In this document: positions 53,585 to 63,306 of the stretch, in pieces
How the letters are laid out: each line of letters begins with the position of its first letter
Numbering within the stretch: the first letter of the stretch is position 1
Assembly (NCBI GenBank): GCA_048013815.1
Contig: CM106585.1
Location: 13,578,001-13,642,000 of the forward strand
DNA: 64,000 bases
Source of the DNA: Setoptus koraiensis
Taxonomy: Eukaryota > Arthropoda
Reading direction: 5' to 3'
Made by a program: the position numbers and the translations under genes
Notes under the pieces: generated by a model
What the model saw: only the letters and a program-made list of their open reading frames with translations
What the model was told of the DNA's origin: nothing
Databases searched by the model: none

Positions 53585-53998
53585 TCAAATTTGGTTCCGT
53601 AGCGGTGTGTTTATTTCCTTAAAGCTATTATGAGTTATAAGAGATGGCTTTTTATCATGTGTGGACGCTCCACGACCAATGAATTCACTCATGTCAATAT
53701 ACTCATCTTCAATTTTTTCCGATATATCGTATTTATCACTGTGGAAATGACTAGAAGGCCTTTTTTGACATTCTGGCCTTAAATTCTTCGAACCGGCTAG
53801 TTGCCATATCTTTGGAAGATGATCGATGCCCCTCTCGAAAGATCTCGTCCGCATAAATCGTGTCGTAAAGAATTCTTTGGCAGGAGGGTTCTTGAGATTA
53901 CGAGTTTGTGAGGTTCCTCCCTCGGTGGCGACGGGGGTCGTGCCGACGTCCTCATTCGTCGTCTCATGTTGTGAGTCCAACTTACAAAATGTGTGCAT
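53585..53998 (-). CDS. Hypothetical protein or terminal exon with YxxM motif
   Basis: The 137-codon frame begins MHTFCKLDSQHE and ends INTPLRNQI. It is hydrophilic and not of low complexity. KYDISEKIEDEYIDMSEFIGRG contains YIDM, which fits the YxxM docking motif for PI3-kinase SH2 domains, set in an acidic context as in receptor or adaptor tails. There is no signal peptide or membrane helix. A GTAAGT string overlaps codons 5-7 (TTTTGTAAGTTGG), so the annotated N-terminus may really be an exon/intron edge, and the frame could also be a last exon of a gene with upstream exons in 54000-54870. No family is recognised. Confidence 0.35.
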   Translation of the reverse strand: MHTFCKLDSQHETTNEDVGTTPVATEGGTSQTRNLKNPPAKEFFTTRFMRTRSFERGIDHLPKIWQLAGSKNLRPECQKRPSSHFHSDKYDISEKIEDEYIDMSEFIGRGASTHDKKPSLITHNSFKEINTPLRNQI

Positions 53999-54870
53999 CG
54001 AGAAAACGATTGTTTAGAATAGTTCAGACACAGTGGAACTGTCAATCAATCCTCATGGATGTCCTGGTTTGTTGGCTTCGCCAGCTGTGTACTTTTTCAT
54101 ATCGCATAAAGTAATGCCAGGCATAGTTCGATATACAACATTTGCCAAATATCTCACTTGGATTTTCCGTGGACTGATAAACATGTTAATAATAACACAT
54201 TTGCGTTGTATAGTGCCAGATTATGGATAATAACGTCTTGCCTGCATGGATATTCTCATGAAATTCCATCGTCCGGGAATCCTTTCAAAGATAAACTCTA
54301 GAGATGTCTCTCATCATGGACTGTTGTTGTCGATTTGCCTCATCAGTGTTGCTGCTTGATTGTAAATATACAGTGTATAATGAGTGTCAATTTCGTAACA
54401 GGTTATCATGGTATAGCAATGATCGGACCGTCCGGTCATAGATAATGCTGGATGCAAGAGGTTTGGATAGCTAATTGTGGCTCTTGTTGTTGCTGCTGGA
54501 CAGTGTTTATTACAGCTTGGCCAAACTCAGGCTATGAAAATGAAATGCAATTCAGATTAATTAACACAACAGTTGTGTCACAACTACAACACATAGTATG
54601 GCTCTAAAGATTTTGAGTTTACATTGTACCTTTTGAATAGTTCTAGTGTCCAATGCCAGCACTAGCCTGAGCTACCTGCGTGCGCAGTACACCATTGTTG
54701 TGAAATTGTGTTTGTATGATTTTTTTTTCTCATTGTACATCACTTGAGCACAACGCCAGTTGCGTATCACTACTATAATTAAATCAAACAAGTGTATTCA
54801 CTCACCAACTTGGACCCCTTCACCACCAACCCTCTAGAATCAATTTTAATTTATATCTAACAAGACAGCA
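53999..54870. other. Intergenic, hypothetical ORF / MEMO1
   Basis: 872 bp with no firm feature. A minus-strand segment near 54300-54350 reads SSNTDEANRQQQS and could be part of an exon, but no splice sites tie it to a gene. The MEMO1 promoter should lie at the right end. Confidence 0.35.
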
Positions 54871-55833
54871 ATGCCACGCCAATCAAATAAGAATCTGGCC
54901 CGTCGGGCTACACATGCTGGCAGCTGGTACGATGAATCACCAGAGAAATTACGTGGCAAACTAAACAATTGGATTGGCTCGGCAGGTCAGCCAGTGTTTT
55001 CGCCGGCACGAGCCATAATTTCGCCTCATGCTGGATACCAGTACAGTGGAAAATGTGCAGCTCACGCTTTCAAGGAGATAGATCCTAATATTGTTAAGAG
55101 AATCTTTATATTGGGTCCGTCTCATTTTCTCAGGTTAGGTGGATGCGCTCTGAGCCCAGCCTCAACTTATGAGACCCCTCTAGGAAATCTAACTATTGAT
55201 CAAGAAATTTATGAGGAATTGTATTCGACAAAATTATTTGAGGAATTAACCATACATAGTGATGAAAAAGAGCACAGTCTCGAGATGCAACTGCCTTATA
55301 TTGTAAGGATAATGGAGAGTCGTGATAAACCATACACAATTGTACCAGTTATGGTAGGCTCTCTCAGTTCTGAAAAAGAAAGCATGTACGGCAAAATTTT
55401 TTCAAAATATCTTGCAGATCGTGAAAATGCGTTTGTTATATCATCAGATTTCTGTCACTGGGGCCAAAATTTCCAATACCAATTCTATGACAAATCATGG
55501 GGACAGATCTACGAATGTGTTGAAGAATTAGATAAATTAGGTATGAAAACTATTAAAACACTTGTGCCAAGCGAATTCTCCTCCTATCTCAAGAAATATG
55601 AAAACACCATTTGTGGCCGCCATCCAATTGGGGTCATGGTTAGTGCAACATACGAACTAAACCAGGACTCTAGATACTGGATGAAATTTTTAAACTATGA
55701 CCAATCAAAACAATGCAGAAACATGTATGAATCATCGGTCAGTTATGTTGCAGGAAGCTTGAAAGAGTTTGAGGACGAAGAATGTCGACCTAAGGGATTG
55801 ATTAAGGATGTATGCGATGAGAAAACTTTTTAG
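54871..55833 (+). CDS. MEMO1: MEMO1 family protein
   Basis: MEMO1 is a conserved protein with an extradiol-dioxygenase-like fold that binds copper or iron and links receptor tyrosine kinase signals to motility and redox control. The intronless frame gives 320 residues (human 297). The N-terminus RRATHAGSWYDESPEKL is the family start. The metal-site histidines appear in SPHAGYQYSG, LGPSHFLRL and SSDFCHWGQNF, and the cysteine/histidine site in ICGRHPIGVMVSA. EKEHSLEMQLPYI and VPVMVGSLS are also family motifs. A C-terminal extension of about 25 charged residues follows the usual end. An AATAAA lies at 55863-55868. It is tail-to-tail with syndecan. Confidence 0.94.
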   Translation: MPRQSNKNLARRATHAGSWYDESPEKLRGKLNNWIGSAGQPVFSPARAIISPHAGYQYSGKCAAHAFKEIDPNIVKRIFILGPSHFLRLGGCALSPASTYETPLGNLTIDQEIYEELYSTKLFEELTIHSDEKEHSLEMQLPYIVRIMESRDKPYTIVPVMVGSLSSEKESMYGKIFSKYLADRENAFVISSDFCHWGQNFQYQFYDKSWGQIYECVEELDKLGMKTIKTLVPSEFSSYLKKYENTICGRHPIGVMVSATYELNQDSRYWMKFLNYDQSKQCRNMYESSVSYVAGSLKEFEDEECRPKGLIKDVCDEKTF

Positions 55834-56452
55834 TGAGGTTCTACAAATTTTACAACGCAAACAATAAAATACAATTTGCAAAATGCGGATTGATTATTTA
55901 TTTTAATCAACGATAACATACATTTCGAGACTATTTTAAAGTCTAGCACCTCAAAAGGGGGGCTCTCTTTAGAGATAGTGAATCACCTTCGAGAAAGCTA
56001 TTGTAACACTCATTCGCAAAATTAAGTGCCCTGTAACACTCGGAATTTCACTTCCGGATGAAACAAGTTATCAAGTTGGAACTTCACAGAACCGACAACA
56101 CTTGTGTAACTGAAAAATAAAGCAGTAATATACCCTGTAAATTCTGTGGAGAGCTCATGCCTCTTGAGACCAAACCATTCTTGGATCCCTCAGGCTAATT
56201 TGAACTACACTCATGATAGTAGATGGAACTTAACCCATAAAGCTACTAATTGTTCGAATGTCGATCGAATCACCATTCAAGCACATAGACATCCTGGCTA
56301 GTCTTGACAGATATATTTTTTATAGTGTATTTCACTTTGAAGTGCACTCTCTACAATCTTATCCATAAATATTTATTGAGAATATATCTTTAAATAGGTA
56401 AATAGGATACATTATATATCTTGAAGTTATTTTACAGTTCATAACAGAGGTC
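55834..56452. other. Convergent interval MEMO1 / syndecan
   Basis: It holds the MEMO1 polyadenylation signal (55863-55868, plus) and a minus-strand AATAAA (complement of 55897-55902) that could serve syndecan. I searched the minus strand for an exon encoding the syndecan EFYA/EFFA terminus and found none. Confidence 0.5.
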
Positions 56453-58248
56453 TTATGTCTCTTCCTGCCTACGTAATCTGTAGACTATGAACATGACTAT
56501 CAATATGGCCACATACAGTCCAATAACGGTGCTACCTAAAACTACTGTTGTGAAAATAAATGATGATGATGAAGATGATTAGTAAACATGTATATTAAAA
56601 GGAATAATATGTTGCTTCTCTTTCTAGCCATGACACGACGAGTATACTTACATAGTATTATTACCGGATGAGCGAAGAGCGGTAGCGAACGTAACTCAAA
56701 GATTTTCGGTCTTGAGACAAAGTTAGGATAGTAAGTCTCTTGGACGGCATGGGGTTCATCTATGCGCTCTACACGATTATCCGTAATCACAGGAGGACCT
56801 CGGTTGTTGCTAGGATCTAATTTCAAATCAGTAGGGGTCATCGTTGTAGAGTCGTCAAGTGAGTTTGTGTAACTTGTGATATTCTTAGTATCGACTGTAT
56901 TTTCTGAGTATTTGTCTTTGTTTTGATTGATATTTGGATCCAGATTAGATATATCAGAATCAATATCATCCAAGTCATCATCATCATCTTCATCATCTTC
57001 ATCATCTAGATCATCATCATCTAGATCATCGTCATCATCGTCGACAGTATCGGTAAAAACAGACTCATCATCAATGGGGGCAGTAGTTGTGGTATGAGTA
57101 AATATATTGTCAGTATTGAAAGGACGTGTCGTGGCTGTTGGCGTTGATGTTGATGTTGCAGCTGTAGTTGAAATCGGCTGAATCGGAGTAGTTGTCTCTA
57201 CAAGAACAATAGTTGTGATTGATGGTTTAAAGGTTGTCGTGGGAGCTTGAGTATATATAGTTTGTAAGGTCGGACGGGTTTCTGTTGTCGACGTTGATGT
57301 GTATACTACTGGTTTGTCGGTGCGACTTTCTGATTCTGGATTCAAGTTATCTTCAAAATCTGGACCGGCCTCATCATCATCATCATCCTCATCGTCTTCA
57401 TCCTCTTCTTCGGACTCAACGTCAAGATTAGTAGTAGATCTTGAGCCATCATCAGGAAGTTTGGTAGACTCCACCGAAGACCATGGACGTCTAGTGGTCC
57501 ATTCCTCTTTTGTAAATCGCTGAGGCTCAGTCGTGGAAGTGAAAATAGATGAGATTGTGGATGGAGGGATCACTTTACTTGAGCTAGATGAGGCGGGTTT
57601 TATCGTTGTAGGCAGATCATATTCATGTTTTTTTGTCGATGGATCGTTCGCATTTGAAGTTGTTGATGCTGGTGTAGGTTTAGTCACTATTTCCATGGAG
57701 GACAGTGAATCGTCTGCTGGAGTGGGAGTAGTTTGGCTATTCTTTGAGTAGGCGTTGGATGAAGTTGACTGTATTACATCTTTTGGCTCATGATTTCCAG
57801 AACCTGGATCTATATCTTCGCCCCTTTCATCATCATCGTAATCATCTTCATCTCCTTCTTCGTTATCATCATTTGATTCATGATCGTCTACACTGCCATC
57901 TCCGCTACCTTCCGCGGTGAATATGGAACCATCGTCACTATTGGCACGATCGACATTCTCCTCTTTGCTGGAGGGCAAAATCATAGAGGATCCATCGGCA
58001 TCACGATTTGTGGAATCATGAGTCGGTAAGATATGTGAGGCACCGTGGTGATTGTTGTTGTTAACACCTAACCTTCGTGTGTTGTGAAGTCCACGTGCTT
58101 GCTGCAATCGGGTATTGACAATATTATGTTCGCTCGGTGGTCTTGCTTCGTGAACATGTACATGACTAATCAATAGTAGAACGCTAACAACAATAACATC
58201 CACAGCGTGAAGCGTTAGGTTATAGGGTGATTCTCGTTTTCCAGGCAT
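56453..58248 (-). CDS. Sdc: Syndecan heparan sulfate proteoglycan core protein
   Basis: Syndecans are type I membrane proteoglycans that bind growth factors and matrix. Exons 58248-56652 and 56544-56453 join in frame through a strong GTAAGT donor and give 562 residues. A signal sequence (VIVVSVLLLISHVHVHEA) lies near the N-terminus. Glycosaminoglycan sites are acidic Ser-Gly pairs: AEGSGDGSVDD and DPGSGNHEP. The ectodomain is rich in Thr, Pro, Asp and Glu. The membrane helix VIILLVLGSTVIGLYVAIL is followed by VMFIVYRLRRQEE, the conserved syndecan VYR(L/M)RK(K/Q)(D/E)E junction. A TAA comes directly after RLRRQEET, so the variable and EFYA parts of the cytoplasmic tail are missing from this model. 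Identity rests on the helix junction and Ser-Gly sites. Confidence 0.82.
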
Positions 58249-59222
58249 TCATTCGGCGACTAAAGTGGTTGCAGGGTAAAATGTATTACTTGAAGTTGAG
58301 TAGACGTATCTCCTTGTGTGAGTGATGAGTATAAAACCTTGCGCCCACTTAACTCGGTGTTTTGATTGAGTTGAGGTTGAATAAAGGGATAAAAAAGTAG
58401 AATTCTTTATAAAATAGTGATAATCATAATTCGATGTTTGAGAGTTTGCTTTTGACGTTTCGCTGGTGAAACGATTTGTTCGTTAGAGTTGTATCATGGT
58501 CATATTTATTATTTCATTTTGATAATAGTAGACCTGGTATTGCAATGAAAGGCTTGGTTGATTAAATAAGTGATAGTTGTTTCTCAGTGTGTCAATATTG
58601 TTGACTTTGACAACAAAATTGTGCTGATGCGATATCTGTGAGATCTAGTATACTGGTGTTTGTTGACGAATGTTTGCGTCTAGGCGAGTGAATCATGACA
58701 ATGACAACGATGAATAATTGTCATGGCGCCTTGTGGCTATGAGCATTGTGAAATAGAGAGAATAAACGTGTCGCTAATGTTTAACTATGCTAGCAATGAT
58801 GAGTAAACAATGATGGCTCGATAGATAGATGCAACACTGGTGTGAGTATAAAAAATAAGATTCTGGTTTGGTGCCGTTGGTTTTAGGATTGGATTTGGTT
58901 GTCAGTCATAGTGCTCGAATTGGGTGGTGCCTGTAGCGCGACAATATGGTTTTAATAATGATCGATTTGCCCTATGCTCCTTTGTGTCGCTGTAATGTGG
59001 TGCAATGTGGATACAAATATAATAAATGCGTGTACCAGATATATGCTAATTAGAGCTAATGGTCGATGGTGCATTGGTCTGCCTGCGGACAACCAATACC
59101 AACACAAGTTATAGGCCGCACACACACACACACACACAAACACAAATTTTCTACATCTGCATCCATCAAGTGTATCATGCACCAAGGATGAGTGAACTTT
59201 TTGTTCGGTATACCTCACAACG

Positions 59223-59252
59223 CACACACGCACACACACACACACACACACA
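59223..59252. repeat. CA microsatellite
   Basis: An interrupted (CA)n run in the syndecan-FET interval, followed directly by a short GA-rich stretch. Confidence 0.85.
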
Positions 59253-59587
59253 AACGCAGGGAGAGAGAGGGAGAGGGAGCACGATCAATGGTGAACCAGT
59301 GCGCCGTCCATGGACTCTATGGACAGGGCACCGAGCAAGTTTCAGGCAGTGGCGCGAACATGCTGTGGCACGCATTGCTTTTTGCAAAGTGACGGGCGAG
59401 CGCGTCAGTTGACGCACACACCCGTGCCGATGTGCGTCGAATGGGCACGCACACACGCACCTTGCAGGACACGCAAATATACACGTCTAGTGGCATAGTC
59501 AGCAGCGGTTTACACTATTCAAAGCGCTGCAGGGCACAATTTGTGTTTGTGGGTGCCATTAGCCTGCACATTTCACAACTGCACAGC

Positions 59588-59654
59588 ACGCAAACTGCAG
59601 AACAACAGCGTGCAAACTGCAGAACAACAGCGTGCAAACTGCAGAACAACAGCG
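59588..59654. repeat. 22-bp tandem repeat, three copies
   Basis: Three near-identical copies of a 22-bp unit containing GCAAACTGCAGAACAACAGC, each with a PstI-type CTGCAG core. Further CTGCAG-containing strings continue to about 59700. Confidence 0.85.
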
Positions 59655-60090
59655 GCCTAAGCTGCAGACTGAACCGAAGCACAAGCTGCAGTCTGCAGAG
59701 TGAAAGCAGCAGCGTCGTGCTCACGATCCTGCCCACACTCACTCGCTCACACACACACACACACAGCACCGATACAAAGCGAGTCATGGGGAAGACGCTC
59801 TGCAACGAGGCAAATATACAACATACAAACGCATTCATAAAGCATGGTAGCCGGCTATTATTTATTATTATTTATCTCACCAGCACTAGATCCGCTGCTT
59901 CATCAACTAACAACCAGTCGATAATCGATTGACCCCCCTTCCTATATCCGACTATTATTCGACAGACACCTAGCCCATTCTACATGTTACTCGTATCAGG
60001 CGTGTGTACTCAAATTAAATTGTTCCGACCAACCAAACCAACACAGACAGCAACAACAACAACGGCTCTAGTTCCACTACAAACCATAAC

Positions 60091-61068
60091 ATGAGCTACG
60101 GCAGTGGCCAGGCGGCCAACTTCGAAACTGTACAACACGACACCATATTCATATCGGGGCTACCGGAGGATACCACAGAGCAACAATTAACTGAGCACTT
60201 TGCCGCCATAGGTATTATCAAATTTGACAAAAGAAACAACAAATCCAAAATATGGATATACAAAGACAAAACCACGGGACGTGGTAAAGGAGAGGCCACT
60301 ATCACCTACGATGACCCACCCACTGCTGCTTCGGCAATCAAGTGGTTCGATGGTTAGCATCTTTTAATACATTAACTCATTTACACTCTTGCATTCATTC
60401 CAGAGGACCCACACTAATAAGAATCCCATTTTCGTTCTCTTTCTTTCAACACAATTCATTCATCCTACCTTGTGTCTACATCATTAGGCAAAGACTTCCA
60501 CGGACAAAAGATAACTGTAGAGTTTGCACAAAGAAAAAATGCTCCAACCTTTGATCGTAATAGAAGAGGTGGTGGGGGTCCGCGCGGCGGTGGAGGCGAT
60601 AGAGGTGACAGGGGTGATAGAGGAGACAGAGGTGACAGAGGTCACGATAGGTCTGATAGATTCGATCGCGGTGACAGGGGAGATAGGGGTGGAGGGGGCC
60701 GCTCCAGAGACGACAGGGGAGGTGGAACCAGGGGAGCTGGCCGGCCAGGTGATTGGCTTTGTACCGATTGTAGTAATAATAACTTTTCTTATAGGACTGA
60801 ATGTAATCGATGTCAAGCACCAAAACCAGCCGGAGCAGGCTCAGGCGACGATAATATGTCTCGACAATCCTACGGCGGTGGAGGCGGCGGAAACAGATCA
60901 GGATACGGTGGTAATAGGGGTGGCGGAGACAACCGACGAGGAGGAGGAGGCGGCTACAGAGATAGAGATAGGGATAGGGACAGAGATAGAGACAACAATT
61001 CGTACGGAGGTGGGCCCACAAGAGGTCCACCAAGGGGTGGTGGTGATAGGCGTCAGAAGCCGTACTAG
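60091..61068 (+). CDS. caz: FET-family RNA-binding protein (FUS/TAF15/EWS, cabeza-like)
   Basis: FET proteins bind RNA and act in transcription and splicing; the fly member is cabeza. Exons 60091-60352 and 60488-61068 join in frame to give 280 residues. The RRM is at about 16-100 ([30 protein letters not shown] and [16 protein letters not shown], with the long FET loop [13 protein letters not shown]). An RGG region ([12 protein letters not shown], about 105-155), a RanBP2 zinc finger ([13 protein letters not shown] with [11 protein letters not shown]), a second RGG region and a C-terminal PY-NLS (RRQKPY) follow. The usual Ser/Tyr/Gly/Gln prion-like N-terminus of 100-200 residues is missing; only MSYGSGQ remains. 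The intron donor is GTTAGC, a less common form. Confidence 0.92.
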
Positions 61069-62118
61069 ATTTTTTTATCGATTCTTTGTGCCGCATTCCA
61101 ACCCTTTAAAGAAGAATATTTTAGCCTCTAACCTCAATGCGATCGTCGATTGCACTACAGCTCACGCATATTTTCGTCATCGATCGAAATGTACAAATGT
61201 ATATACCAGCAGTCCTGTGCCGCCTGATCTTCACTATAACAAAGAATTGTCTTATGAGAAAAAAATAATTATGGGTAGAACTCAAAATCATCAGTTCTAT
61301 ATAACTATATTTATACATGTATATATATATAACATCTATGTACTTACATAGATCTCCTTTTTTTCACGAAGATCTCAACCATTCTGATAAATAGTGCCAC
61401 ATTGTTTTACTTCTACAGTCATTGGTCCCCCATTATAGTTGGTGCTAGGTGCGCGTCATTTTGCGCGTGCTAGCTATGCGGAAAAACACTTCTACTACTA
61501 CATTCATAATAGTCGCTGTTCTGTCTAGTACAAAATGGCGCATTCGGAGCTGTGGTCTGGGTGAACCCCTCAGACAATGCCGCAGCATAGGAAGGATCTA
61601 TGGTGGGGACATATAGGAACGTTTTGGCGCATGCATAGATCGCTCGGTGTCCTCAATTTACCACTAGAAGATGACGAGGTTTGGAATTGACGTTTGAGAA
61701 TCAACCTCAGCCTATGCAGCTCACCATTGCGCTTGGTCCGTTGTAGCTTGTACAACGATATTCGGGTCCCAATACAAATGGGTTAACCAAGAAGATACAG
61801 AGAGATTCAGGGCGCTACGTGTTGTTGTATATACACTTTTTAAATGTTTTTTATTTACCACACCTCTGCACTTTATGCCACGGTATATGCGCTGCATCCT
61901 GCTCAATTATATTTTTCCCAGTTAGACACTTCATCCGCTGGATTCTGGCAAATGAATTGTTTCATCATGAATTCTCTACCATGAAGAATTATCCAGATGA
62001 ATGAAAGAAAATAAATAAACCAATAGAAATTTGCACTGGCGAGATACATACCACTTTTCTGAAGGGTAAAAGTTTCCATAGTTTCCAAAAGAATTCACTC
62101 GAATACAAGCGAAAATAG
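61069..62118. other. Intergenic, FET gene to CNRIP1
   Basis: 1.05 kb; the first 250-300 bases are probably 3' untranslated sequence of the FET gene. Nothing else was supported. Confidence 0.45.
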
Positions 62119-62743
62119 ATGCCCGCCATAATCATGAATAATACCCAAGATACCGAGGTCAAGGTTCAGCTGCAGATTAGCGAGGACCAATGCCCATCAC
62201 AGGGCGTATACTTCAAGGTAGGATAGATTGGAGGCGAGGGTACAATGAATTCTCGAACAATTTATAATCAAATATATAATAACGTCATAATAATGATATC
62301 TTTTTCTTTGTTCTTGTCTTTAAATCCAATTACAGAGAGATGGTCAGAGATTCAGCAATGAATTTACATTGAAAATGACTACTGAATCAAAGTACCGTTG
62401 CACAATCACTATCAAACCTTCAATACCACTTCAATCTGTATCAGTTCAGAGTTCCCTCGTTAATTTGATTGACACGACTAAGCAAAATGGTTCTTGCACC
62501 TATGAGTTCGAATGGTCATCCGAGCAATATTCTGCCAATAAAAACAAAAAAAGAACAAATATACCAATAACGTTGAAATTCCAAGATGGTCTATCTGTAT
62601 CATTGCCAATACAAGTCAAATTCTACAGTCCAGACAATAAACAGCATCTACAATGGGGTACTCAGTTACATTTCATTGACTATAATTGCTCTATAAAACC
62701 AGAGAGGACAAGCATAAATATCGACACAACTCAATGCTATTAG
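62119..62743 (+). CDS. CNRIP1: CNRIP1-like protein (cannabinoid receptor-interacting protein 1)
   Basis: CNRIP1 is a small beta-barrel protein that binds the CB1 receptor tail in vertebrates; its role in arthropods, which lack CB1, is unknown. Exons 62119-62217 and 62336-62743 join in phase 0 to give 168 residues (human 164). Shared strings are GVYFKERDGQRF (human PVFYKVDGQRF), TIKPSIPLQSVSV (IKPSTLQVENISI) and QVKFYSPDNKQHLQWGTQLHFIDYNC (QVKFYNYHKRDHCQWG...IEYEC). The middle is more divergent. It ends TTQCY rather than ESFL. The second ATG (MNNTQDTEV) is also a possible start. It is tail-to-tail with troponin I. Confidence 0.87.
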
Positions 62744-63306
62744 ATAATCAGAATCATTTGAACCATCATTGCCACGTATTATCATCATCGTCTTAGGTCA
62801 AAAGATCGTCATATTCTCAAAGTAACGATGAGTTAACGATGTGTTCCATTAAAACATAATCGATCTCTTTATAAATCGAAAAGTAATAAGGAAAATTGTA
62901 TTCAAACTATTTACACTAATTTATAATTAACATGTACCAACTTCTCTACGCTCATACTATTATTTGTAATCCCGCCCCCACCCCCTCACCCAATGACTAT
63001 GCAACCCAATGTTAACCGATCTCGTCAACTTGTAAGACAATGTGAGTTAATTTCTTAAATGTATGTATTGTATGATTATGCGAATTGAACAATTCATGAA
63101 GAGCATTAAATACATGAGGCAAATCTTCTAAACCAAAACTGCCAATCAAACTAACGTAGTTTTTCATTCCAGACAGAACCGTTTGCGAGCTATGTGTCTC
63201 GTCTACTAACTAAAATCCCATGTCACAGCATTCGCCTCGTCTCTGTGTGATTAGATTTTTTCTTCGTCTTTTTTTTTCACATTGGCCAGAGCATCAAGAA
63301 ACGAAT
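62744..63306. other. Convergent interval CNRIP1 / troponin I
   Basis: 563 bp of AT-rich sequence, presumably two 3' untranslated regions. No clear AATAAA was found on either strand; an ATTAAA variant lies near 63105. Confidence 0.45.

Larger units (their letters stand above)
58249..60090. other. 1.8 kb divergent region, syndecan / FET gene
   Basis: No gene was supported. CA runs lie near 59118-59138, 59223-59252 and 59749-59766, and a 22-bp tandem repeat is listed separately. Frames of 60-166 codons across them are His/Thr repeats or cysteine-valine artefacts. The right end probably carries the FET promoter and leader. Confidence 0.45.

Noticed and set aside
60476-61351. 206-codon minus and 275-codon plus alternative frames over the FET gene
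   Set aside because: They are by-products of the RGG-coding repeats (poly His/Leu/Tyr or Glu/Val/Ile).
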